NCBI RefSeq assembly: GCF_900115735.1
Contig: NZ_FOXO01000002.1
Span: forward strand, 124,001 to 188,000
Direction: 5' to 3'
DNA length: 64,000 nucleotides
From: Butyrivibrio proteoclasticus
GTDB lineage: Bacteria > Bacillota > Clostridia > Lachnospirales > Lachnospiraceae
Below the pieces are notes generated by a model. It was not told the DNA's origin. It worked only from the letters and a program-made list of their open reading frames with translations, and made no database searches. Shown in pieces: positions 25,176-33,685 of this stretch. The position numbers were made by a program, and so were the translations under genes. Numbering within the stretch: the stretch's first letter is position 1; each line of letters begins with the position of its first letter.

Positions 25176-26294
25176 ATGCTATTCCAACTTTATAGCAACC
25201 ATGCGGCTATGCAGCTTATTGGATGGGTGTTGGTATTTTGTGGTCTTATTCTTATGAATGAGATTGGTCGTAGGACCAAAACTGGTGGAATCGTTGTTTT
25301 TGTAGTGATTCCATGTATCTTAACTGTTTATTTTATTCTGGCACATTTAGGGATGTTCGGTGGTGCATCAAACCCAACCGTAGCATTCATGGACGGATGG
25401 TTCCATTACTTCAAGCTTTATGCGGCTGATATCGGTTGTGTAGGCTTTATGATGATCAAGTACAAATGGGGCATTGGCAAGGAAAAATGGTTTGCTTGGT
25501 TCCCATGGCTCATTGTTGCAGCAAATATCATGATCGCTAACGTTTCTGATATGGAATCTGCTCTTGCAGCTTTCTCAATCACAGGAAACTTAAGTGGTGC
25601 ATGGTGGGCATCTAACGAAGGCGTATTCATTTACGGTGGATGGTGGAACGTTGTTAATGCTCTTGCAGGAATGATCAACATTTTCTGTATGACAGGTTGC
25701 GTTCACCTTTATACATCTAAGGACAAGAACGAGTCAGATATGCTTTGGCCTGATATGACAATCTGGTTTATTCTTGCGTACGACGTTTGGAACTTTGAGT
25801 ATACATACCTCAACCTTCCTACTCATTCATGGTACTGTGGTGTTGCACTTCTTCTTGCTCCTACATTTGCAAATGCATTCTGGAACAAGGGCGCATGGAT
25901 ACAGAACCGTGCTAATACACTTGCTATCTGGTGCATGTGGGCTCAGGTTGTTCCTGCATTCCAGCTTAGCTCAAAGTTTGCAGCAGCACTTCCTTCAATC
26001 TACGGTGGAGCTACAGCAAACGGAATCACAACAATGGATCTTTATGACAAGGCAATTAACCTTTACAACTCAGGTGCCGGCAAGACAGCACAGGCAGGCG
26101 AGATTATCGCAAGCATGGGCATAACTGCTGATCCTAGAGCTCAGGGTGTTGTTGCTATACTTGCTATCGTTATCAACGTAATTTGCATCACTGAGATTAT
26201 CAAGAGATCAATCAAACTTGGTAAGAATCCATATGCAAATGAAGTATTCGGCGATACAAAGGACTTCAAGCTTGCAATGGAGCGTGCTAAATAA
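25176..26294 (+). CDS. DUF5692 family polytopic membrane protein
   Basis: 372 residues with about eight to ten hydrophobic helices, unusually rich in Trp, and with several His and Cys in or near helices (GWFHYFKLYAADIGC, CMTGCVHLY, HSWYCG). I recognise it as DUF5692, whose function is unknown to me. It is the first gene of an operon and overlaps hypB by one base (TAATG), so it is probably tied to nickel handling or to the downstream Fe-S flavoprotein. A transporter or membrane redox partner are possible. The AAAGGAGG ribosome site is strong. Confidence 0.75.
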   Translation: MLFQLYSNHAAMQLIGWVLVFCGLILMNEIGRRTKTGGIVVFVVIPCILTVYFILAHLGMFGGASNPTVAFMDGWFHYFKLYAADIGCVGFMMIKYKWGIGKEKWFAWFPWLIVAANIMIANVSDMESALAAFSITGNLSGAWWASNEGVFIYGGWWNVVNALAGMINIFCMTGCVHLYTSKDKNESDMLWPDMTIWFILAYDVWNFEYTYLNLPTHSWYCGVALLLAPTFANAFWNKGAWIQNRANTLAIWCMWAQVVPAFQLSSKFAAALPSIYGGATANGITTMDLYDKAINLYNSGAGKTAQAGEIIASMGITADPRAQGVVAILAIVINVICITEIIKRSIKLGKNPYANEVFGDTKDFKLAMERAK

Positions 26295-26962
26295 TGGATA
26301 ATGTAAGAGTTATTGAAGTAAAGCGCAGTATATTTGAAAGCAATGATAAAGACGCTGACAAACTGCGCCAGGAGCTTAAGGAGAGCAGGACATTTCTTTT
26401 GAACTTAATGTCTTCTCCGGGATCAGGTAAGACAACTACCCTGAAAAAGACAATTGAACTTTTGAAAGATAAATACCGCATTGGTGTTATGGAAGCTGAC
26501 ATTGATTCAGATGTTGATGCCAAGACAATTGCGGCAACCGGTGTTAAGGCAATTCAGCTTCATACCGGTGGTATGTGTCATCTTGATGCTGACATGACAA
26601 GACAGGGAATCAGAGAGCTTGATACAAGCGATGTTGATTTCGCAATTCTTGAAAATGTTGGAAATCTTGTCTGTCCTGCAGAATTTGATACAGGAAGCAC
26701 CAAGAATGCTATGATCTTATCTGTTCCTGAAGGACATGATAAGCCTCTTAAGTATCCTTTAATGTTTTCGATTTGTGATGTGGTTCTAATTAATAAGATT
26801 GATGTTATGCCTTATTTTGACTTTGACCTTGAAAAGGTAAAAGAAAATATCCTGTATAGAAATCCTAATGCAAAGATTATTCCTATCTGCGCGAAGACTG
26901 GTGAGGGTATGCAGGAATGGGCTGACTGGCTATCAGCTCAGATTGATGAAGCTATAAAATAA
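26294..26962 (+). CDS. hypB: Nickel-incorporation GTPase HypB
   Basis: 222 residues, normal for HypB without a His-rich N-terminal nickel store. The P-loop is SSPGSGKTTTL, the metal site between subunits is HTGGMCHLDA, and ENVGNLVCPAEFD and the NKID guanine motif follow. HypB delivers nickel with HypA to NiFe-hydrogenase or other nickel enzymes. No hydrogenase or hypCDEF gene is present in this window. Confidence 0.93.
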   Translation: MDNVRVIEVKRSIFESNDKDADKLRQELKESRTFLLNLMSSPGSGKTTTLKKTIELLKDKYRIGVMEADIDSDVDAKTIAATGVKAIQLHTGGMCHLDADMTRQGIRELDTSDVDFAILENVGNLVCPAEFDTGSTKNAMILSVPEGHDKPLKYPLMFSICDVVLINKIDVMPYFDFDLEKVKENILYRNPNAKIIPICAKTGEGMQEWADWLSAQIDEAIK

Positions 26963-26981
26963 ATGGCAATAACAAGATGGG

Positions 26982-27011
26982 GATGCCAGGCGATCAACTT
27001 CGCCCGGCATC
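26982..27011 (+). other. Hairpin between hypB and hypA
   Basis: GATGCC-A-GGCG (26982-26992) pairs with CGCC-C-GGCATC (27001-27011), ten pairs with one mismatch. No T tract follows. It may modulate hypA expression or protect the hypB 3' end. Confidence 0.5.
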
Positions 27012-27031
27012 TTCTTGGGTAAAGGATAATT

Positions 27032-27376
27032 ATGCACGAATTGGGCGTTGTTTTTCGTATAATTGATGACCTTACTGAAGTAGGTAAAGAGAATGAACTT
27101 GAAAAAATTCATTCTGTAACTTTACAACTGGGGGAAGTGTCCGGAGTAGTGCCACATCTTTTAACAGATGCATGGAAATGGGCTTCGGATAAAACTGAGC
27201 TTATGAAGGGCTCAGAGCTTATTATTGAAACTCTTCCGGCAGTTACATTTTGTGAGGACTGTAAGAGTGAATATGAAACTGTAGCGCATGGTAAGATCTG
27301 CCCTAACTGTGGCAGTGAGCACACATATCTCTTAAAAGGCAACGAATTTATGATAAAAGAGATAGCGGCTACGTAA
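27032..27376 (+). CDS. hypA: Nickel metallochaperone HypA
   Basis: 114 residues. It starts with the invariant MHE nickel-binding end and has the zinc ribbon FCEDC...CPNCG. HypA hands nickel to the apoenzyme with HypB. The order hypB then hypA, with a 69-base gap holding a hairpin, is the reverse of the usual hypAB order. AAAGGA precedes the ATG. Confidence 0.93.
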   Translation: MHELGVVFRIIDDLTEVGKENELEKIHSVTLQLGEVSGVVPHLLTDAWKWASDKTELMKGSELIIETLPAVTFCEDCKSEYETVAHGKICPNCGSEHTYLLKGNEFMIKEIAAT

Positions 27377-27394
27377 TGAGTTTTTAAAAGGAAA

Positions 27395-30274
27395 ATGGTA
27401 GGTAGAGAGATGAATATGAATGATATGGATATGAAGGATTTAACAACTCCATATTCCCTTGATCCGGGACGTAATAAGGTAGATCCAAGGGCTGGAATCA
27501 TCCCTGAATGGGTTGATATGAATGCACCTTTTCGTGAACCACTGGCAAAGTTTGCGAAGGTAGTTACTGACAGAAAAAATATCAAACTTGGAATTGAAAA
27601 AATAACAAAAGAAAGTCCTGAATACTGGGGCCTTTACAATCTTATCACTGACGCTCAGTGTGAGATTGCACTTAAGATGGAAAAACGAAAACCAAAGACA
27701 TTTGAGGAAATTGCAGCTCTTTGCCCAGAGTACTCAAAAGAAGAGCTTCAGAAACAGCTCGATGAGATGTCTTATAACGGTGTTATAGAATGGAACTACG
27801 AGAATGAAAAACGTGAGAAACAGTACGTTCTTCCTATGTATGTTCCTGGTTCTGCTGAGTTTGGCAACATGAACTCAAGAGTTATTGAGGCTCATCCGGA
27901 GGTTGGACCTTTCTTTGAGAGAATGAGCCGTATTCCGCTTGAAGGGCTTACTCATATGGTTCCTATGGGCGGAGCAGGCGTTGGAATGCATGTTATTCCT
28001 GTAGAAAAAGCTATCAATATGCAGGGAGAGTCAATCGACCTTGAGCATATTTCATACTGGCTTGATTACTATGAAGGAAAATATGCAGCTTCTCCATGCT
28101 CATGCAGAAGATCAAGAAAAACATTTGATCAGGGCTGCGCTGATGATCCGGAAGGATGGTGTATTGCTGTAGGTGATATGGCTGACTATGTTGTTGAGAC
28201 TCAGAAGGATGGTCGCTATATTACCAAGGAAGAAGCTCTTGAGATCTTCAAGCAGGCTGAGGACAATGGTTTTGTTCATCAGATCACAAATATTGACGGA
28301 CAGCACAAGATTTTTGCTATCTGTAACTGTAATGTAAATGTATGTTATGCACTTCGTACATCACAGCTCTTTAACACACCTAATATGTCACGTTCAGCTT
28401 ATATTGCTCACGTTGATAAGGAGAAGTGCGTTGCATGTGGACGATGCGTTGAGGTTTGTCCTGCCGGAGCAGCAACTCTTGGACAGAAGCTCTGCAAGAA
28501 GGATGGAAGCGAAGTAGTTTATCCTAAGATGCCACTTCCAACTGAGAAAAAGTGGTCTCAGGATATGTGGACTGAAGATTATCGTGATATCAACCGTATC
28601 AATACTCACAAAACAGGTACTGCGCCATGTAAGACTGCTTGTCCTGCACATATTCCTGTTCAGGGATATCTTAAGATGGCAGCGCAGGGAAGATATGAGG
28701 AAGCTTTGGCTCTTATCAAGAAGTACAATCCACTTCCGGCTGTTTGTGGTCATGTATGTAACCGCCGTTGTGAGGATGCTTGTACAAGAGGAACAATTGA
28801 TCAGGCTATCGCTATCGATGAAGTTAAGAAATTTGTATCAATGCGTGACCTTAAGTCTGAGACACGTTACATACCTGAAAAGGTAATTCCTAAGATTGGT
28901 GGCGGCTTCGATGAAAAGATCGCTATTATCGGTGCAGGTCCTGCAGGTATTTCTTGTGCTTACTATCTTGCACTTAAGGGATACAAGCCAACTATCTTTG
29001 AAAAGAATAAGAAACCGGGTGGAATGGTAACTTATGGTATTCCATCATTTGTTCTTGAAAAGGATGTTGTTGAAGCAGAAGTTGATGTATTGAGAGAACT
29101 TGGCGTAGATATTCGCCTTGGAGTTGAAGTTGGTAAGGACATTACCCTTAAAGAACTGCGAGAGCAGGGATACAAGGCTTTCTATATTGCTATCGGCTGT
29201 CAGGGTGGACGTGGTGTAAACGTTCCTGGAGAAGATGCTGAGGGCGTACTTAAGGGTGTTGATATCCTTCATGCTGTGATAGATGATGAAAGCTATAAAC
29301 TTACAGGCGATACTGTTGTAATCGGTGGTGGTAACGTTGCTATTGATGTTAGCCGTACAGCAATTCGCTGTGGTTCACCTAAGATCACACAGGTATCTCT
29401 TGAGACACGTGATATTATGCCGGCTCTTCCTGAAGAAATTGAAATTGCTGAGTCTGAAGGAATTGAGTTTAAGGGTGGTTGGGGACCAAAAGAGATCCTT
29501 ACTGAGAACGGAAAAGTTAAGGGCATTGTATTCAAGAAGTGTACACAGGTTAAGAATGCTGAAGGAAAGTTTGATCCTAAGTATGATGAGAATGAGACAA
29601 TGGAAATTGCATGCTCCAACGTTATTCTCTCTGTTGGTCAGGCTACAATCTGGGGCGATCTTCTTAAGGATGAGAATGTTGAATTTAGAGGACCTGCTCC
29701 TGTAGCTGATAAAGTTACTTTCCAGACAACTGTAAAGGATATATTCGTAGGCGGAGATATGTTCTATGGACCAAGATTTGCTATCGATGCTATTGCATGT
29801 GGTAAAGAAGGTGCTGAGTCAATCCATAGATTCGTACAGCCTCACTCATCACTTACAATTGGCCGTGATCCTAACTTCTTCATCGAACTTGATAAAGATG
29901 ATATCTCTATTAAGGATTATGATCATGTTGGACGTCAGCAGGCAGGTGTAAAGAAGCCTGAAGATGGTAAACTTTCATTCCGTGATACAAAGCTTGTATT
30001 CACAGAGGAACAGGTCAAGAAAGAGACATCTCGCTGTCTTGGCTGTGGAGCATCAATCGTTGATCCTAACAAGTGCGTTGGCTGCGGACTTTGCACAACA
30101 CGTTGTGAATTTGATGCAATCAAGCTTACAAGAGATAACCCGGATTGCTCTACAATGAGAAAAGCAGAAGATAAGCTTAAATATATTCTTCCTAACGGTA
30201 TTAAGCAGGCAGTCAGCAGACCATTTATCAAAAAGACACCAAAAGAAACAGCATGGCTTTCTGATAAAAAATAA
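27395..30274 (+). CDS. Multi-cluster Fe-S/FAD/NAD(P) oxidoreductase, GltD-like core
   Basis: 959 residues. The N-terminal third has a winged-helix-like stretch and a Cys cluster (SPCSCRRSRKTFDQGC near 235, then CNCNVNVC). A ferredoxin-type CVACGRCVEVCP lies near 347. The GltD-type helical [4Fe-4S] domain follows (CKTACPAHIPVQGY, CGHVCNRRCEDAC). FAD binding is IIGAGPAGISCAYYLA near 510, NAD(P) binding is VIGGGNVAIDVSR near 642, and a second ferredoxin motif CVGCGLCTTRC lies near 895. This architecture passes electrons between NAD(P)H and an unknown acceptor. It is last in the DUF5692-hypB-hypA operon. The ATG at 27395 is close to AAAAGGA; an ATG at 27410 is possible. Confidence 0.85.
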   Translation: MVGREMNMNDMDMKDLTTPYSLDPGRNKVDPRAGIIPEWVDMNAPFREPLAKFAKVVTDRKNIKLGIEKITKESPEYWGLYNLITDAQCEIALKMEKRKPKTFEEIAALCPEYSKEELQKQLDEMSYNGVIEWNYENEKREKQYVLPMYVPGSAEFGNMNSRVIEAHPEVGPFFERMSRIPLEGLTHMVPMGGAGVGMHVIPVEKAINMQGESIDLEHISYWLDYYEGKYAASPCSCRRSRKTFDQGCADDPEGWCIAVGDMADYVVETQKDGRYITKEEALEIFKQAEDNGFVHQITNIDGQHKIFAICNCNVNVCYALRTSQLFNTPNMSRSAYIAHVDKEKCVACGRCVEVCPAGAATLGQKLCKKDGSEVVYPKMPLPTEKKWSQDMWTEDYRDINRINTHKTGTAPCKTACPAHIPVQGYLKMAAQGRYEEALALIKKYNPLPAVCGHVCNRRCEDACTRGTIDQAIAIDEVKKFVSMRDLKSETRYIPEKVIPKIGGGFDEKIAIIGAGPAGISCAYYLALKGYKPTIFEKNKKPGGMVTYGIPSFVLEKDVVEAEVDVLRELGVDIRLGVEVGKDITLKELREQGYKAFYIAIGCQGGRGVNVPGEDAEGVLKGVDILHAVIDDESYKLTGDTVVIGGGNVAIDVSRTAIRCGSPKITQVSLETRDIMPALPEEIEIAESEGIEFKGGWGPKEILTENGKVKGIVFKKCTQVKNAEGKFDPKYDENETMEIACSNVILSVGQATIWGDLLKDENVEFRGPAPVADKVTFQTTVKDIFVGGDMFYGPRFAIDAIACGKEGAESIHRFVQPHSSLTIGRDPNFFIELDKDDISIKDYDHVGRQQAGVKKPEDGKLSFRDTKLVFTEEQVKKETSRCLGCGASIVDPNKCVGCGLCTTRCEFDAIKLTRDNPDCSTMRKAEDKLKYILPNGIKQAVSRPFIKKTPKETAWLSDKK

Positions 30275-30296
30275 AGTGAAAATATGATTATTTAAC

Positions 30297-30344
30297 TAAG
30301 GATTAAGTCAGGCGCAATATAATCGGCACTTGACTTAATCCTTA
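30297..30344 (+). terminator. Hairpin ending the DUF5692-hyp operon
   Basis: A 14-base arm TAAGGATTAAGTCA (30297-30310) is perfectly inverted at 30331-30344 with a 20-base loop. It is followed by AAAATGTTTATT rather than a clean T run. Its right arm overlaps the -35 of the topA promoter. Confidence 0.6.
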
Positions 30345-30358
30345 AAAATGTTTATTAA
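30330..30358 (+). promoter_or_regulatory. Candidate promoter of topA
   Basis: TTGACT (30330-30335), 17 bases, TATTAA (30353-30358). It sits on the right arm of the preceding hairpin. Confidence 0.5.
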
Positions 30359-30404
30359 TAAGAAAGTTAAACTTAAATTTTTTATGAAGGGGTAAGCTAT
30401 CCTA

Positions 30405-32504
30405 ATGGCAACTAGTAAAAAGACATCAGAAAAGAAAACATCACTTCTTATAGTTGAGTCACCTACAAAGGTTAAGGCTATCAAGAAGTTTCTTGGCTCA
30501 GGCTACGAGGTAGCTGCGTCAAACGGTCACGTTAGAGATCTTCCAAGAAGTCAGATGGGTGTTGACGTAAATAACGATTTTGAGCCTAAATATATAACAA
30601 TTCGCGGAAAGGGCGACGTACTTGCAGCTCTTAGACGACAGGTGAAAAAAGCAGATAAAGTATATCTCGCAACCGACCCGGACCGTGAAGGAGAGGCTAT
30701 TTCCTGGCATCTTATTTCTGCACTAAAGTTAGACCAGGCAGATGCCAAGATTCAGCGAGTTACATTTAATGAGATCACTAAAAACGCTGTTAAGGAAGCC
30801 ATGAAGCATCCAAGAGATATTGATATGAATCTCGTAGATGCGCAGCAGGCAAGGCGTGTTCTTGACAGAATGGTTGGATATAGTATTTCACCACTTCTTT
30901 GGAACAAGATCAAAAGAGGTTTAAGCGCAGGTCGAGTTCAGTCTGTAGCCCTCAGGATCATTGCAGACAGAGAAGAAGAGATAGATTCTTTTATACCAAA
31001 GGAATACTGGACACTTGATGTTAATCTTAAAGTTCAGGGTGAAAAGAAACCTCTCGTTGCTCACTACTACGGAAGTGGCAATGATAAAAAAGAGATTGAG
31101 AATAAAGAGCAGCTCGAAAAGATAATGAAGTCTTTAGAGGGCGCAAAATATACAGTTTCAGATGTAAAGAAGGGCGAAAGGACCAAGAAGGCTCCACTTC
31201 CATTTACAACATCAACTCTTCAACAGGAAGCTTCAAAAGTGCTTAATTTCTCAACACAAAAGACAATGCGTGTTGCCCAGCAGCTATACGAAGGAATCGA
31301 TCTTGGAAGCCAGGGAACTGTTGGTCTTATTACATATCTTAGAACAGACTCTACAAGAGTATCTGATGAGGCAGTGGCATCCGCCAATGAATACATTTTA
31401 GAGAACTTCGGTGAGAAATATATTGCTGAAGGTTTGGCAGCTAAAAAGAGCGATGTAAAGATTCAGGATGCACATGAGGCAATCAGACCTTCTATTATTA
31501 CAAATACACCTGTTAAGGTTAAAGACTTCCTTTCAAGAGATCAGTTTAGATTGTATCAGCTTATCTGGAGAAGATTTATGGCTAGTCGTATGGCAGCTGC
31601 CAAGTACGAGACAACTTCAGTTAAAATTGATGCAAACGAGAGCAGATTTACAGTATCTGCTTCTAAGACTGTATTTGATGGATTTTTGAATGTTTATACT
31701 GATGAAGATGATCAGATTGAAAAGAATGTACTCATGAAGAATCTTGACACAGATACCAAGCTTTCCTTTGATTCTTTTGAAAGTGCACAGCACTTTACAC
31801 AGCCGGCTCCACATTATACAGAAGCTTCACTTGTCCATGATCTTGAGGCTCTTGGTATCGGAAGACCAAGTACATATGCTCCAACAATTTCAACTATCAT
31901 GGCAAGGCATTATATAACTAAAGAAAATAAGAGCTTATATATAACTGAGCTTGGTCAGGCTGTAAATAAGTTGATGATGGATGCTTTCCCTCAGATTGTT
32001 GATGTTAATTTCACATCCAACATGGAAGCGCTTCTTGATGGTATTGCTGATGGTAATGTTAAATGGAAGACTGTTATAGAAAATTTCTATCCTGATCTTA
32101 ATGAGGCAGTTAAAGCTGCAGAAAAAGAGATGGAAAAGATACAGGTTCAGGATGAAGTTACAGATGAAATCTGTGATAACTGTGGAAGAAACATGGTTAT
32201 AAAATATGGCCCTCATGGTAAATTCCTTGCTTGTCCCGGCTTTCCTGAGTGTAAGAACACCAAGCCTTATTATGAGAAGATTGGTGTTGCCTGCCCTAAA
32301 TGTGGTAAGGATGTCGTTCTTAAGAGAACCAGGAAGGGTCGTATGTTCTATGGCTGTATTGATAATCCTGATTGCGACTTTATGTCATGGGCTAAACCTG
32401 TTTCAGATAAATGTCCTAAGTGTGGTTCATTTATGGTAGCAAAGAGTAACAAGGTTACCTGTACAAATCCAGACTGTGGCTATATTGGTGAGCTTAAGAA
32501 GTAA
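30405..32504 (+). CDS. topA: DNA topoisomerase I
   Basis: 699 residues. A type IA enzyme relaxing negative supercoils. The toprim domain starts at LLIVESPTKVKAIKKFLG and has ATDPDREGEAISWHL. The active-site Tyr lies in ITYLRTDSTRVSDEA, and three C-terminal four-Cys zinc ribbons are present (CDNCGRN..., CPKCGKD..., CPKCGSF...). AAGGGG precedes the ATG. The topA-codY-flgB order echoes B. subtilis, where a few genes separate topA and codY. Confidence 0.97.
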   Translation: MATSKKTSEKKTSLLIVESPTKVKAIKKFLGSGYEVAASNGHVRDLPRSQMGVDVNNDFEPKYITIRGKGDVLAALRRQVKKADKVYLATDPDREGEAISWHLISALKLDQADAKIQRVTFNEITKNAVKEAMKHPRDIDMNLVDAQQARRVLDRMVGYSISPLLWNKIKRGLSAGRVQSVALRIIADREEEIDSFIPKEYWTLDVNLKVQGEKKPLVAHYYGSGNDKKEIENKEQLEKIMKSLEGAKYTVSDVKKGERTKKAPLPFTTSTLQQEASKVLNFSTQKTMRVAQQLYEGIDLGSQGTVGLITYLRTDSTRVSDEAVASANEYILENFGEKYIAEGLAAKKSDVKIQDAHEAIRPSIITNTPVKVKDFLSRDQFRLYQLIWRRFMASRMAAAKYETTSVKIDANESRFTVSASKTVFDGFLNVYTDEDDQIEKNVLMKNLDTDTKLSFDSFESAQHFTQPAPHYTEASLVHDLEALGIGRPSTYAPTISTIMARHYITKENKSLYITELGQAVNKLMMDAFPQIVDVNFTSNMEALLDGIADGNVKWKTVIENFYPDLNEAVKAAEKEMEKIQVQDEVTDEICDNCGRNMVIKYGPHGKFLACPGFPECKNTKPYYEKIGVACPKCGKDVVLKRTRKGRMFYGCIDNPDCDFMSWAKPVSDKCPKCGSFMVAKSNKVTCTNPDCGYIGELKK

Positions 32505-32509
32505 ATAAT

Positions 32510-32524
32510 ATTTTTCAGAAAACT
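32510..32524 (+). promoter_or_regulatory. CodY-box-like sequence
   Basis: ATTTTTCAGAAAACT matches 13 of 15 positions of the CodY consensus AATTTTCWGAAAATT. It lies just after the topA stop and 146 bases before codY, but upstream of the topA terminator. Confidence 0.35.
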
Positions 32525-32544
32525 TTAGCCTTTTTTCATAATTG

Positions 32545-32578
32545 TAGGTGCTTCATGGTTTGAAGCACCTATTTTTTT
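32545..32578 (+). terminator. Terminator of topA
   Basis: TAGGTGCTTCA (32545-32555) pairs perfectly with TGAAGCACCTA (32561-32571) and is followed by seven T residues. Confidence 0.9.
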
Positions 32579-32607
32579 ATGTTATCATAACAATAGTGTT
32601 ATTGTTG

Positions 32608-32635
32608 TAAACGAAATAACGTACACAATTATAAC
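32608..32635 (+). promoter_or_regulatory. codY promoter region with 14-base motif shared with the flbD upstream region
   Basis: TAAACGAAATAACG (32608-32621) also occurs exactly at 45888-45901. A -10-like TATAAC lies at 32630-32635 and no convincing -35 is seen. A perfect 7-bp hairpin AACAATA/TATTGTT sits just upstream. Because it lies between the topA terminator and the codY start, this region should hold the codY promoter. Confidence 0.4.
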
Positions 32636-32669
32636 TACGGGGGAAAATTCATTTAAAAGGAGAAACGTC

Positions 32670-33449
32670 ATGAGTAGTGTACAGCTACTGGATAAAACCC
32701 GTAAAATCGGAAAACTCTTGCATAACAGTAATTCAGGAAAAGTTGTTTTCAATGATATTTGCAGGGTTCTTTGCGACATTTTATCCTCAAATATGTTTGT
32801 TATCAGTAAAAAAGGTAAAGTGTTGGGCATAGGCGAAAGCGTAGGAGTTGAATCATTAAGTGGACTTCTCGTTGACAATGTTGGATCATTTATCGATCCG
32901 ATGTTAAATGAAAGACTTCTTACAATACTTTCTACTAAGGAAAATGTAAATCTTGAAACTCTGGGTTTCGAAGGAATAGATTCTTCAAAGTTTCAGGCAA
33001 TCATTACACCAATTGAAATCGCCGGCGAGAGACTTGGAACTCTTTTTATATATAAGACGGATGTTCCTTATGATATTGACGATATAATTCTTTGTGAGTA
33101 TGCAACAACTGTTGTTGGCCTGGAAATGCTCAGAGCTGTAAATGAAGAGAATGCTGAAGAAAGCAGAAAACTTGCTGTTGTTAAATCAGCTATAAGTACA
33201 CTTTCTTTTTCAGAAATGCAAGCAATTATTCACATTTTTGATGAACTTGATGGGATGGAAGGAGTTCTTGTTGCAAGTAAAATTGCTGACAGAGTAGGTA
33301 TCACCAGAAGTGTTATTGTAAACGCACTTAGAAAATTTGAGAGTGCAGGTGTTATAGAGTCAAGATCTTCCGGCATGAAGGGAACCTATATAAAAGTAAC
33401 TAACGACGTGGTTTTTGCTGAAATTAAGAAGCTAAAACAGGAAATATAA
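32670..33449 (+). CDS. codY: GTP- and branched-chain-amino-acid-sensing regulator CodY
   Basis: 259 residues, the canonical length. An N-terminal GAF domain (MSSVQLLDKTRKIGKLL...) binds branched-chain amino acids. The C-terminal winged helix (LVASKIADRVGITRSVIVNALRKFESAGVIESRSSGMKGTYI) binds DNA. CodY represses amino-acid synthesis and often motility when nutrients are plentiful. It sits immediately before the flagellar operon and in the same window as leuB, ilvD and ilvB, likely targets. AAAAGGAG precedes the ATG. Confidence 0.97.
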   Translation: MSSVQLLDKTRKIGKLLHNSNSGKVVFNDICRVLCDILSSNMFVISKKGKVLGIGESVGVESLSGLLVDNVGSFIDPMLNERLLTILSTKENVNLETLGFEGIDSSKFQAIITPIEIAGERLGTLFIYKTDVPYDIDDIILCEYATTVVGLEMLRAVNEENAEESRKLAVVKSAISTLSFSEMQAIIHIFDELDGMEGVLVASKIADRVGITRSVIVNALRKFESAGVIESRSSGMKGTYIKVTNDVVFAEIKKLKQEI

Positions 33450-33496
33450 TTGGCTGATAATATGTACATTATGTAAAGGTTTCAGGAGGGATTTTG

Positions 33497-33514
33497 ATGA
33501 AAGGATTTATCTAA
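33497..33514 (+). CDS. Possible 5-codon leader ORF (MKGFI)
   Basis: ATG AAA GGA TTT ATC TAA has a perfect AGGAGG (33484-33489) 7 bases upstream. Its codons 2-4 form the left arm of the terminator hairpin at 33500-33531, so translation could open the hairpin. It may also be chance. Confidence 0.3.
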   Translation: MKGFI

Positions 33515-33540
33515 ATACAGGTATATCCTTTTTATATTTA
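33500..33540 (+). terminator. Terminator after codY, before flgB
   Basis: AAAGGAT (33500-33506) pairs with ATCCTTT (33525-33531), followed by TTATATTT. It overlaps the possible mini-ORF. Confidence 0.6.
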
Positions 33541-33576
33541 TACATTTAGACAAGCCAGAATGTATAAATATACATT
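33535..33576 (+). promoter_or_regulatory. Alternating TATACATT/AATGTATA palindromes upstream of flgB
   Basis: TATACATT at 33539-33546, AATGTATA at 33559-33566 and TATACATT at 33569-33576 form overlapping inverted repeats. One is a 12-bp arm pair, 33535-33546 with 33559-33570; the other is an 8-bp pair with a 2-base centre. They lie about 30 bases upstream of the -35 of the flgB promoter, a position suited to an operator. Confidence 0.55.
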
Positions 33577-33603
33577 ATTAACACTATAAAAAACATAATT
33601 TAC

Positions 33604-33632
33604 TTGTATTTTGTCAATAAAAATCATATTAT
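33604..33632 (+). promoter_or_regulatory. Sigma-A promoter of the flagellar operon
   Basis: TTGTAT (33604-33609), 17 bases, TATTAT (33627-33632), about 55 bases before flgB. AAGCCAGAA (33552-33560) is inverted as TTCTGGCTT (33663-33671), just before the flgB ribosome site, and brackets the promoter. Confidence 0.6.
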
Positions 33633-33685
33633 TAATATATAGCCGTAAAATTTCGTATTGCGTTCTGGCTTAGTAAGGAGGCTCT

